A DNA stretch of 64,000 bases from Gp13-AA77 sp035949375 (GTDB lineage Bacteria > Acidobacteriota > Terriglobia > UBA7540), in NCBI GenBank assembly GCA_035949375.1, contig DASZIG010000128.1, positions 1-64,000 of the forward strand, given 5' to 3'. The position numbers were made by a program, and so were the translations under genes. Below, in pieces: positions 16,061 through 24,502 of the stretch (its first letter is position 1; each line of letters starts with the position of its first letter). The notes beneath the pieces are model-generated. The model was not told where the DNA came from, searched no databases, and saw only the letters and a program-made list of their open reading frames with translations.

Positions 16061-17200
16061 ATGAAAGCGCTGCTGCTCGAAGACGTCCGCAAGCTCACCG
16101 TCCGCGAGATACCGGATCCCGCGGTGCCGGCCGGCGAGGTGTTGATTCGGGTCCACGCAGTTGGCGTGTGCGGCACGGATCTGCACCTGTACCGCGGCGA
16201 CGGCAACTATAACTTCGACGCGCAAGGCCGTCAGGTGCCGCTCACCGTGCACCCTCAAATCCTCGGCCACGAATTCACCGGTGAGATTGTCGAGGTCGGG
16301 CGCGATGTGCCTGACCTGCGCCCCGGCGACCGCGTGATCTGCGACCAGGGACGCAATTGCGTGAGCCGGGGACGGCGCCCGCTGTGCCGCTACTGCGCCT
16401 CCGGCGACTCGCACCAGTGCGTCTATTACGGCGAACATGGCATCACGGGTCTGCCCGGCGCGCTCGCGGATTACATCGCGATGCCGGCCGTCAACTGCCT
16501 GCGTATTCCCGCAGCGCTGCCTCCCGAACAGGCGGCGCTTGTGGAACCGCTCGGTTGCGTGCTGCACGCCAGCGCCTGGATGGAACGCGCGCGCAATCGC
16601 TATACCTTCGGAGGCGAAGAGCGCATCCGCTACGCGCTGATCTGCGGAGCGGGACCCGCGGGCCTGCTCTTTCTGCAGTACCTGCGCAACGTCCGAGGCT
16701 TCGACGCCGGCGTTCTGGTGAGCGACCCCCGCGAAAAGAATCTCGATCTCGTGCGGCGTTTCGGCGGCACGCCTATAAACGTTGCGCGCCAGGATTTGCG
16801 TACTGCCGTTGAGGAATTGACCCACGGCGAACGCGTGCAGTATCTGATTGACGCCTGCGGCAACCCGCAGGTGCTGGCTGACATCCCCGGCGTGCTTTCC
16901 AAGCAAGGCACGGTGCTGATTTATGCCGCGGGACACAACGGCCGAGACTCGAGCGTTATCGATCCCCTGCTCTTTCTCGAGCCCACGCTTGTGGCGGCCG
17001 TGGGCGCGTCCGGCGGATTCGACTCCGATGGCCGGTCGACCACCTATCGCGCGGCGCTCGAACTTGTCGCGAGCGGCCGCGTGCAGGTGCTGCCGTTCAT
17101 TACGCATTACTATCACGCCCTCGAACAAATCCAGAGCGCCTTCGAAAACGATTTCGGCCGTGAGGATTACATCAAGGGCGTGCTGCGGCGAACCCACTGA
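16061..17200 (+). CDS. Zinc-dependent medium-chain alcohol/polyol dehydrogenase
   Basis: The catalytic zinc ligands are seen in GVCGTD (Cys, near residue 38) and GHE (near residue 70). A structural-zinc loop with several cysteines lies near residues 98-117 (PLCRYCASGDSHQC). The NAD(P)-binding part contains ICGAGPAGLL. At 379 residues it fits sorbitol/threonine dehydrogenase-type medium-chain dehydrogenases, which oxidise secondary alcohols of sugars or amino acids. The start at 16061 is preceded by ttggcgg; an in-frame ATG at 16040 is an alternative. The substrate is not determinable. The gene is divergent from the amidohydrolase gene. Confidence 0.87.
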   Translation: MKALLLEDVRKLTVREIPDPAVPAGEVLIRVHAVGVCGTDLHLYRGDGNYNFDAQGRQVPLTVHPQILGHEFTGEIVEVGRDVPDLRPGDRVICDQGRNCVSRGRRPLCRYCASGDSHQCVYYGEHGITGLPGALADYIAMPAVNCLRIPAALPPEQAALVEPLGCVLHASAWMERARNRYTFGGEERIRYALICGAGPAGLLFLQYLRNVRGFDAGVLVSDPREKNLDLVRRFGGTPINVARQDLRTAVEELTHGERVQYLIDACGNPQVLADIPGVLSKQGTVLIYAAGHNGRDSSVIDPLLFLEPTLVAAVGASGGFDSDGRSTTYRAALELVASGRVQVLPFITHYYHALEQIQSAFENDFGREDYIKGVLRRTH

Positions 17201-17257
17201 ACCCCTCCCCGGCGCCACACGGTTCCGCGCCGCACGTTCGGCACGCACGTTCGGCCA

Positions 17258-17288
17258 TTGACGCCCGCTCCAACTCCTCTGCTATACT
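17258..17288 (+). promoter_or_regulatory. Extended -10 promoter for the FMN riboswitch transcript
   Basis: TTGACG (17258-17263) and TATACT (17283-17288) are separated by 19 bases. The -10 is preceded by TGC, giving an extended -10 (TGnTATACT) that tolerates the long spacer. The expected start near 17295 falls just before the first base of the aptamer P1 stem. Confidence 0.65.
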
Positions 17289-17296
17289 CGCGCTGT

Positions 17297-17472
17297 AGTG
17301 ACCTTCGGGGCAGGGTGAGGGGCGGCGCAAGCCTTCCCAATTCCCGATCGGCGGTAAAGCCCGCGAGGGAGTTTGAGGCAGCGGCCAGGGTTAGTGGCTG
17401 GCCCTCCTGATGATTCCCACGATCCGGTGAAACTCCGGAGCCGACGGTACAGTCCGGATGGAAGAAGGTCGA
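17297..17472 (+). promoter_or_regulatory. FMN riboswitch aptamer (RFN element)
   Basis: All conserved blocks of the RFN element appear in order: cttcggggcagggtg (17303-17317), aattcccgatcggcggt, aaagcccgcgag, ccggtgaaactccgg with agccgacggt, and agtccggatggaagaagg. The closing helix P1 is gaccttc (17300-17306) with gaaggtc (17464-17470). Two variable stems carry extra sequence, as is normal. FMN aptamers repress riboflavin synthesis or uptake genes when FMN is abundant. The next gene downstream is a TonB-dependent receptor, not a rib biosynthesis gene. Confidence 0.93.
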
Positions 17473-17553
17473 GCCGTGCGCTGAGGTGTGCGCGGTCGTG
17501 TCGCGCTTGAAGCGGCGATCGCGTTCGCTCCGCGCAGCGGACCTCCGTCTGGT

Positions 17554-17697
17554 CCTGCCCCGCGTTGAATCCGCGATTTACCAGCGGTGATTGCGTAATC
17601 CCTCGTCGGATTCGCAGCCGGGTTGTTGATGCGAGGCTGCGAAGGACGCTCGGGACGCGCGTCAAGCCGCGAGAAGACATCGCGAAACGGGGCAAGC
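17554..17697 (+). promoter_or_regulatory. Predicted expression platform of the FMN riboswitch (SD sequestration)
   Basis: The element cctgccccg (17554-17562) is perfectly complementary to cggggcagg (17306-17314) in the aptamer. Its part tgccccg is also complementary to cggggca (17688-17694), which contains the Shine-Dalgarno-like GGGG five bases before the GTG start at 17698. The two pairings exclude each other. With FMN bound, the aptamer strand is occupied and the element can cover the SD; without FMN the SD is free. A 9-bp hairpin (ttcgcagcc 17611-17619 with ggctgcgaa 17635-17643) lies between. There is no terminator-like U-run. The mechanism is inferred from pairing only. Confidence 0.65.
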
Positions 17698-20600
17698 GTG
17701 CAAATCAAAAACCTGAGATTGATCCTGATGTTGTTTGCCACCCTGGTGGGAGCGGCGCGCGCCGGGCTGAGCGCCGAGGACTGGGCGGGGGCCGTCGAGG
17801 GCACGGTTTCTGATCCGAGGGGCGCCCCGGTCGCGGACGCGAAGGTGCGCCTCTCGAGCCCGCTGACCGGTGCGGTGCGCGAAACCGCCACCGATGAGCG
17901 CGGCGCTTACAGCCTTCCGCTGGTGGCTGCCGGCGCGTATGACCTGGATGTGTCGAAGCAGGGCTTTGCCGGGCAAGTCGAACGCAACCTGGTAGTGCGT
18001 GTGGGCGCCACCTTGAGGGTGGAGGTTACGATGCGTCTTGCGCGCGAGCAGACTCGCGTTACGGTCGAGGCTACATCCGATCTTGTCGACACACTGTCGG
18101 CGGAGGAGAGCGACGAGATCTCGCCGCAACGCGTGCAAACGCTGCCCCTCGACGGCCGGCAATTCGCCCAACTCGCGCTGCTCGCCGGCGGAGCCGTGCC
18201 GCCCTACCCGAACAGCGCCACGCAGCAATTCAATACGGCGGCGCTCGGCCTCGGTTTCTCGGTCAACGGCCAACGGTCGGAGCGCAACAATTACTCGCTT
18301 GACGGCGTCACCATCATGGAGCCTTTCGCCTACAGCCTGACGGTGGATCCTTCGCTCGACGCCATCCGCGAATTCCGCGTGGTGGAGAACTCGTATTCGG
18401 CGGCACAGGGCATCATTTCGGGGGCGCAAGTCGAAATCGTGACCCGCGCCGGCACCAATCGCCTCTCGGGATCGGCTTACGAGTATTTCCGCAACAGCGC
18501 ACTGGACGCGCGCAATTTCTTCGACAATCCCTCGCTGTCCATCCCGCCTTACCGGCAGAATCAATTCGGCGCGAACCTCGGCGGACCCATCCGCCGCGAT
18601 CGCACGTTCTTCTTCACCAACTACGAAGGGCTGCGCATCCGTCAAAGCATCACCAACACCACCCTGCTCCCAACCATGGCTGAGCGCACCGGCGACTTGA
18701 GCGGCGCGAATCCCGCCACCGGCCAGCCCTTCCCGGCCATCATCAATCCGGCCACCGGCCAGCCCTTCAAGGGGAACCAGATTCCTGCGGCTGATATGAG
18801 CCCGCTCTCGACCTCGCTGCTCGCGCGCGTGCCGCTGCCCAATGACTCGAGCGCCGCGCCTACCGGGCTCAACAGCATCGACACGGGACTGCGCAACGTG
18901 AATGCCGACCAGTTCACGGTGCGGCTCGATCATCAGATCAACGGGCGGGAACAATTGTTCGGCAGGTTTCTACTCTTTCAGAGCGCGCAGCTCTTCCCAT
19001 TTGTGCCCGACTCCTTCGCCAACAATCCGCCGGCGCCGCCGGGATTCGGCACCAACCATGGCGACGCCGGACGGAACCTCGCCCTGGGCCTGACGTCGGT
19101 GCTGCGGCCCACGCTCGTCAACGATTTTCGCCTTGGATACCAGTACTATTACGGCACCAAGGAAGCCCAGAACATCAACAGCGGATTCCTGCAATCGCAA
19201 GGAATCACGCGCGCGCCCGGGGCCACCAACGACGGCATTCCCGCCATCGACATTCCGGGTTACGCCGACCTTGGCGACAGCGACATCTTCCAGCCGCAGA
19301 TTCGCAAGAACCAGACCTTCCAATTCACCGACAACCTGGTGTGGGTGAAGGGACGGCACACCTTCCAATTCGGCGCGGACGTGCGCCGCCTGCGTCTGTT
19401 TTACCTGGTGGAAGACTTCGGCCAGGGCGTGTTTGAATTCGACGATGGCGCAAGCTCGGTGTCGGGCACGGCGTTTTCTGACTTTCTGCTGGGCCGGCCG
19501 TTTCTCTCCTTTGCCCAGGCCGGCAACTCCGGCGGAAACGATCGCACAAACTACTTCGGGGCCTACTTCACCGACCAGTTTCGCGCCACCCCGCGCCTGA
19601 GCTTTACGTACGGGCTGCGTGAGGAATTCTATTCGCCGCCCACCAACATTGACGGGCGCGCGTCGATCCTGGACCCGTCGAACGCCACCGAGTTCATCGT
19701 GCTGAACAATCACGGGCAGGCGGCCTCGGAAATCGCGAACCCCACCGTGCAGCAACTGGCCTCGCTTTACGATCTCAGCTTCACCACCTCGGAGCAGGCC
19801 GGCCTGCCGAATTCGTTGATCCGGCCGGATTGGAACAACTGGGCGCCGCGATTTGGCTTCGCCTACGACCTGACGGGCGACCGCAAGACCGCGTTGCGCG
19901 GCGGCGTGGGCGTATTCAACTCGCTCATGGAGCTCGATTACACGTCAGAGACCCGTCTTTCCGCGCCTCTGACGGAGTTCCTGTTCGGACTCGATCTTTG
20001 CCGTTTCTACGGTCCCGGCGCGTGCGGCCAATCCTACGCGCCGCCGGTGCTCACCTATCAACTCGCATATACGCTGGGCAATCAGGCGCCGGACGCGATT
20101 TCGTCGCCGCCTGACATCCGCAACGGCTACGTCTATGAATGGAACCTGTCACTCGATCGCGAACTCACCCGCAACACGTCGCTCGAGGTCAACTACAACG
20201 CCTCCGACGGGCACAAGCTGCCGCGGCGGTCGCTCCAGAACCAGGGCGAGCCCAACCTGCCGGACATGCGGGAGGGAGAGCACCCTCAACCCGGGTCCAA
20301 CCAGTTCACGCGCGCCACGGACGTGAATTCCACATACAACGCGCTGGTGGTGCGGCTGACCGAGCGCATGTCGCACGGCCTTTCCCTCCAGGCCGGCTAC
20401 ACCTACGGCAAGTCGATCGATACCGGCTCCGGCCTGCAAGGGACCAGCCAGGCGCAGAACGTGTACGACCTCGGCGCCGAGCGCGGGCTTTCCGACTTCG
20501 ACGTCCGCCAGCGCTTTGTGCTCTCGAGCATCTGGGAGCTTCCCTTCGGCCGAGGACGGCGTTGGCTGGCAGCAGGGGCCGGCAACCGCATCCTGGGAGG

Positions 20601-21063
20601 ATGGCAGGCCTCGAACATTCTGACGTTCCAGAGCGGCCAGCCGCTGACCGCCGTTCTCTCCACCGCTCTCAGCGGTACGGACTCGAACGGGACCGACCGG
20701 CCCAACCTCGTCGGGAATCCGAATCTGCCCGCATCGGAGCGCAGTCCGAACCAATGGTTTAACGCCACGGCGTTCGTTCCTCCGCCGCTTTATTTTGACT
20801 CCCAGGGCTCGTTCAGCGTGCTCGGCAACGAAGGCCGCAATGTGATGACGGGACCTGGCTTGAGCGACTGGGACCTCAGCCTGTCGCGCCGCTTCCGGCT
20901 GAACGAGCGCACCGGGCTCGTGTTCCGCTCCGACTTCTTCAACCTGGCCAATCACCCCAACTTTGATCGCCCCGGCCTGATCGTGGGCACCTCGGACTTC
21001 GGCGTGATTACTTCCGCCGAAAACGCCCGCGAGGTTCAATTCGCTTTGCGATTGGAGTGGTGA
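17698..21063 (+). CDS. TonB-dependent receptor (Oar-like) under FMN riboswitch control; candidate flavin transporter
   Basis: The GTG at 17698 opens a signal peptide (LRLILMLFATLVGAARAG). Next comes a carboxypeptidase-regulatory-like beta-sandwich (GTVSDPRGAPVADAKVRL, residues about 33-110). The plug domain follows (LPLDGRQFAQLALLAGGAVP, FSVNGQRSERNNYSLDGV), then a large 22-strand-type barrel ending in an aromatic-rich strand (FALRLEW). At 1121 residues this is the usual Oar/CarboxypepD_reg-TonB layout of Acidobacteriota, where most members are orphan outer-membrane importers of unknown substrate. The upstream FMN riboswitch supplies a specific hint: riboflavin, FMN or a flavin-bound compound. 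The start choice is supported by the predicted pairing of the riboswitch element with its SD. Substrate is inference. Confidence 0.9.
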   Translation: MQIKNLRLILMLFATLVGAARAGLSAEDWAGAVEGTVSDPRGAPVADAKVRLSSPLTGAVRETATDERGAYSLPLVAAGAYDLDVSKQGFAGQVERNLVVRVGATLRVEVTMRLAREQTRVTVEATSDLVDTLSAEESDEISPQRVQTLPLDGRQFAQLALLAGGAVPPYPNSATQQFNTAALGLGFSVNGQRSERNNYSLDGVTIMEPFAYSLTVDPSLDAIREFRVVENSYSAAQGIISGAQVEIVTRAGTNRLSGSAYEYFRNSALDARNFFDNPSLSIPPYRQNQFGANLGGPIRRDRTFFFTNYEGLRIRQSITNTTLLPTMAERTGDLSGANPATGQPFPAIINPATGQPFKGNQIPAADMSPLSTSLLARVPLPNDSSAAPTGLNSIDTGLRNVNADQFTVRLDHQINGREQLFGRFLLFQSAQLFPFVPDSFANNPPAPPGFGTNHGDAGRNLALGLTSVLRPTLVNDFRLGYQYYYGTKEAQNINSGFLQSQGITRAPGATNDGIPAIDIPGYADLGDSDIFQPQIRKNQTFQFTDNLVWVKGRHTFQFGADVRRLRLFYLVEDFGQGVFEFDDGASSVSGTAFSDFLLGRPFLSFAQAGNSGGNDRTNYFGAYFTDQFRATPRLSFTYGLREEFYSPPTNIDGRASILDPSNATEFIVLNNHGQAASEIANPTVQQLASLYDLSFTTSEQAGLPNSLIRPDWNNWAPRFGFAYDLTGDRKTALRGGVGVFNSLMELDYTSETRLSAPLTEFLFGLDLCRFYGPGACGQSYAPPVLTYQLAYTLGNQAPDAISSPPDIRNGYVYEWNLSLDRELTRNTSLEVNYNASDGHKLPRRSLQNQGEPNLPDMREGEHPQPGSNQFTRATDVNSTYNALVVRLTERMSHGLSLQAGYTYGKSIDTGSGLQGTSQAQNVYDLGAERGLSDFDVRQRFVLSSIWELPFGRGRRWLAAGAGNRILGGWQASNILTFQSGQPLTAVLSTALSGTDSNGTDRPNLVGNPNLPASERSPNQWFNATAFVPPPLYFDSQGSFSVLGNEGRNVMTGPGLSDWDLSLSRRFRLNERTGLVFRSDFFNLANHPNFDRPGLIVGTSDFGVITSAENAREVQFALRLEW

Positions 21064-21070
21064 GCGGGCG

Positions 21071-21123
21071 AACGCCCGGCACGTTGCGGCCTGAGCGGGG
21101 CGCTTGACTCCCGCCGGGCGTTT
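21071..21123 (+). terminator. Hairpin after the TonB receptor gene
   Basis: aacgcccggc (21071-21080) pairs perfectly with gccgggcgtt (21113-21122), a 10-bp GC-rich stem with a 32-base loop followed by a weak T-tract (tttggtcatt). It could terminate transcription or stabilise the receptor mRNA before the next gene. Confidence 0.4.
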
Positions 21124-21158
21124 GGTCATTCTCGACCGGGGCCGATGGAGGGTCCGGC

Positions 21159-22334
21159 TTGGTTCAGAGGATCTCGATCGCCGCTTATTTCGCCCTGCTG
21201 CTGCTCGCGGCCGTCGCCGCTTACCGCACCGTGGATCGCGATTGGAACTGGGACGGGCTGGCCTACATCGCTTGTGCTGCGGCCTGGTCAGAACGCGATC
21301 CGGTCGCCCTTCACGCGTCTGTGTACCGCGAGGCCCGGAGCGAGATGCCCGCTGAGGCTTTTGAGCTTCTGACCGCGGGCAATCCTTATCGCGCCGACCT
21401 TGCGAGCAATCCCGTCCACTTTCTGGAGCAGCTTCCCTTTTACGACGGCAAGGTGCTCTACATCGAGCTGATGTTTGGGCTGCATGGCCTCGGTGCAAGC
21501 TACGTAGGCGGCATGAAGTCGCTCTCGGCAGCGGGATTCTTCGCCCTGGGTGTGGTGTTCTTCCTGTGGACGCGCGCCTACTTTCCGGCTCTGCCGGCCG
21601 CCATATTGTCCGCCGCTTTCATGCTTAGCGCGCCGGTCTGGAATCTGGCGCGGATGTTCTCGCCTGACGCACTTTCGGTCGCCATGGTTACAGCGGCGTT
21701 GTACGCCTTTTTCGTCATGGCCCCGGCACGTCCGGCGTCGCAGAGATCGGTGGCCGCGTTGCTCGGGCTGGCGCTGTTGTCGGCCGCGGTGTTCGTCCGC
21801 AACGATACGCTGCTGCTGGCCGCGCTCGTGATCGGCTACCTGGCGCTGGCCTCCCGCAGCCCCCTGAAAATCAAGCGCGCTCAGGGCGCTGTTCTGATCG
21901 TTCTGCTCATCGGGTCCGTGCTCGCGCTCGGCCACTTCGGGGGCGGCTACGGATGGCGGATGTCTTTCTACCACGGACTTGTCCAGAGGGTGCCCGCGCC
22001 GGCCGAGACCGCCGCACCCGCGATCTCGCCGGCCGAATACTTGCGCGCTGCGGCCAGGTCCGCTCGCGAGGCTCTCGATGCAAGTTCCCTCGCGCTCTTC
22101 GTGTTTATCACGACCGCCGCCTTGCTGTTGCTGAAGCGCGGAACCTTGATGCGCGACGCGCTGCTCCTCAGTCTCGGTTTTTCCGCGCTGCGGATCATTG
22201 TTTACCCGGGTTTTGAGGAACGCTACTACGTCTCGACCTATGCCGTCGCGGCGCTTTGCCTGATATCGGCGCTGCCGGCTTATCGAAGGAGCGGCGGCGG
22301 ACCAGATCGCGAGCCTCTCGGCGCGCAGTTCTGA
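21159..22334 (+). CDS. Polytopic membrane protein, possibly GT-C glycosyltransferase-like
   Basis: A TTG start at 21159 follows ggaggg at good spacing. The 391-residue product has about nine or ten hydrophobic helices. A first periplasmic loop with acidic and aromatic residues (RTVDRDWNWDGLAYIACA) recalls GT-C glycosyltransferases, which place catalytic acidic residues just after helix 1. A second loop (NPVHFLEQLPFYDGKVLYIE) is also polar. No certain family motif was found. The gene follows the TonB receptor after 95 bases and a hairpin, so shared control by the riboswitch is possible but unproven. A transporter role cannot be excluded. Confidence 0.7.
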   Translation: MVQRISIAAYFALLLLAAVAAYRTVDRDWNWDGLAYIACAAAWSERDPVALHASVYREARSEMPAEAFELLTAGNPYRADLASNPVHFLEQLPFYDGKVLYIELMFGLHGLGASYVGGMKSLSAAGFFALGVVFFLWTRAYFPALPAAILSAAFMLSAPVWNLARMFSPDALSVAMVTAALYAFFVMAPARPASQRSVAALLGLALLSAAVFVRNDTLLLAALVIGYLALASRSPLKIKRAQGAVLIVLLIGSVLALGHFGGGYGWRMSFYHGLVQRVPAPAETAAPAISPAEYLRAAARSAREALDASSLALFVFITTAALLLLKRGTLMRDALLLSLGFSALRIIVYPGFEERYYVSTYAVAALCLISALPAYRRSGGGPDREPLGAQF

Positions 22335-22408
22335 GACCCTCGCTTGACGGGCTCGGTATCTCTTCCCTAAACTTGATGTTGGCCCCTTCAGTGAGGTGGA
22401 AGCTCTTC

Positions 22409-24355
22409 ATGCGCTTACGGCAGGTTTCGACAGCGCTCGGGCTGTCGATTTGTATGCTTTTCCTGGTTGCGCCCGCTCCGCGCACCATTCTGTCCGCTCA
22501 GGACTCTCCCGCGTTTTTCCCGCTCAGTGACGTTCATCCCGGCCTGAAAGGCGTCGGCAAGACGATCTTTCAGGGCGACCAGATGACCGAATTCCAGGTG
22601 GAAGTGCTCGGCATCTTGCGGGGCGTGCTGGCGCCGAAGCACGACGCCATTCTCGTGCGCCTCTCCGGGGATCGCGTGGAGAAGACCGGAGTGGTGGCGG
22701 GAATGAGCGGAAGCCCGGTCTATATCGACGGCAAACTGCTCGGCGCCGTGGCGGTCTCGTTCCCGTTTTCCAAGGAGCCTTACGGGCTGATTACCCCTAT
22801 CGAAGATATGCTTGCGGTGGCGCCTTCGAACTCAGTCGCCGCCGGAAACGGTCCGCGGGAACCGGGCGCCGCGGCCGGCGGAAGGTTTGCCTCTTCGCTC
22901 GGGCACTTCGTGCGCGTGGCCGGCGGTTCCGCGGGCGATCTTCGCTTCGTAGCCGACGATTCCGAGTCGGGATCGCAAGGGCGGACGGCGAAACCGGGAG
23001 CCGGCGCTGGCGACGACGCCCAGAGCGTGTTCGCGGCGGCGCTGCGCCTTCCCGTGCACTTCAGCGGCTTTGACGAGAAGCTCATCGAGCAATATGCTCC
23101 CGAATTCCGAGCCCTCGGGCTCGAGCCCCTGGCGGGCGGCGCTCTGACCGGTGCGCCGTCGGGCGGCGCGCTTGCCAAGCCGGCGCTCCCGAGCGCCGCT
23201 GATATGGAAAAAGTCCAACCCGGCCAGATGATCAGCATGCTGTTTATGAGCGGGGACTTCAACCTGGCCGCCGATTGTACGGTGACCCTGCGGCAGGGCG
23301 ATCGGGTTTACGCTTGCGGGCACCAGGTATTTCAACTCGGACAGACTGACATCCCGTTCGCGCCGGCGCACGTGCTGGCCACCATTCCCGCTCTCACGGT
23401 TTCGTTTAAGGTGGACGACCCGGGCACGCCGGTAGGCAGCATCCATGAGGACCGCTTCGGGGCGATCTACGGCAAGCTGGGCGACCAGGCGCAGACCATC
23501 CCCGTGAGCATCAGCGTGAAGTCCGACTTGCAGCGAACAGAAACCTACCATTTCAGCGTGGCCCAGGCGCCCCTCGTGTCGCCGCTGCTGGTGCAATTGG
23601 CGCTGGTCTCGACGGTGGGGGCCACGGAGCGGACCCTGGGACCGTCCACCTTGGCTTTGAAGGGCAAGATTCGCCTCGCGAGCGGCGACGCCGTAGACCT
23701 CGATGACGTGCTGGTGAGTGATTCGGGCCCGGCGAATGCCGCCGGCGCAATGGTGGCGGCGCCGCTCAACGCACTGCTATCCAGCGATTTCCCCGGCCTG
23801 CACGTGGAAGGCATCGACCTGAACCTGGCCGTTCAGAATGAAGATCGCGCGGCCGCGCTCGAGACGGCATGGGCGAGCAAGTCCGAGGTGCGGCCCGGCG
23901 ATTCCATCGACGTGATGACGGTGGTGCGCACCCCGGCCGGAGAGTCGTTCACTCAGAAGATTCCGGTCACCATCCCTGAGAACGTGAACAGCAAGACGCT
24001 GACGCTCGTGGTGGGCAGCGGCGCCTCCGCGGATGCCATCGAAGGGCGTCTCACCCCGCTGGCGTCGCCGCCCCGCGATGTGCATCGCATGGTTTTGGCG
24101 CTGAACAAAACGCGGCGCAATAACCGGATTTACGCGGTGCTCCTGGCCCCGGAGGGCTCCTTCCGCCTGGCCGGCGACGAGTTCCCTTCCCCGCCGCCTT
24201 CCCTGCTGCAAACGTTTCTTACCGATCCGGCTGCGGCCAGCCGCGTGACCTTGAGCGCGACATCCGTGGTTGGTGACTTTGAAACCGATTCCACGCCTTA
24301 TACGGTCACCGGGCAGCAAACGCTGCAGCTGAGAGTGATCCGCGCCGGCGAGTAG
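22409..24355 (+). CDS. SpoIVB peptidase S55 domain-containing secreted protein
   Basis: The start is the ATG at 22409 (gaggtgga box upstream), followed by a signal peptide (STALGLSICMLFLVAPAP). Near residue 100 the S55 signature GVVAGMSGSPVYIDGKLLGA contains the nucleophilic serine in GMSGSP. The N-terminal part (FFPLSDVHPGLKGVGKTIFQG) matches the conserved region that precedes it in SpoIVB-like proteins. The remaining 450 residues are beta-rich and contain no other clear domain. Sporulation genes are not expected in this organism; the family is widespread in Acidobacteriota as an exported serine-peptidase-like protein of unknown target. Followed by the propeller gene after 147 bases. Confidence 0.87.
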   Translation: MRLRQVSTALGLSICMLFLVAPAPRTILSAQDSPAFFPLSDVHPGLKGVGKTIFQGDQMTEFQVEVLGILRGVLAPKHDAILVRLSGDRVEKTGVVAGMSGSPVYIDGKLLGAVAVSFPFSKEPYGLITPIEDMLAVAPSNSVAAGNGPREPGAAAGGRFASSLGHFVRVAGGSAGDLRFVADDSESGSQGRTAKPGAGAGDDAQSVFAAALRLPVHFSGFDEKLIEQYAPEFRALGLEPLAGGALTGAPSGGALAKPALPSAADMEKVQPGQMISMLFMSGDFNLAADCTVTLRQGDRVYACGHQVFQLGQTDIPFAPAHVLATIPALTVSFKVDDPGTPVGSIHEDRFGAIYGKLGDQAQTIPVSISVKSDLQRTETYHFSVAQAPLVSPLLVQLALVSTVGATERTLGPSTLALKGKIRLASGDAVDLDDVLVSDSGPANAAGAMVAAPLNALLSSDFPGLHVEGIDLNLAVQNEDRAAALETAWASKSEVRPGDSIDVMTVVRTPAGESFTQKIPVTIPENVNSKTLTLVVGSGASADAIEGRLTPLASPPRDVHRMVLALNKTRRNNRIYAVLLAPEGSFRLAGDEFPSPPPSLLQTFLTDPAAASRVTLSATSVVGDFETDSTPYTVTGQQTLQLRVIRAGE

Positions 24356-24502
24356 GGTCGGCGGGCGGCAGCCGGATGGGAGATTTGGAATTTCGACATT
24401 TGGGATTGGTTGAGATTGGAGCGTAGCTTGCGCACGAATCGAACAAGAAACTTCGAGCGGCCGGAATCCACGGCGAAACGCGCCATTCAGGCGGGGCGCA
24501 CC

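Noticed and set aside
20149..21498. 449-codon minus-strand frame
   Set aside because: Antisense shadow of the TonB receptor barrel and the following membrane protein.
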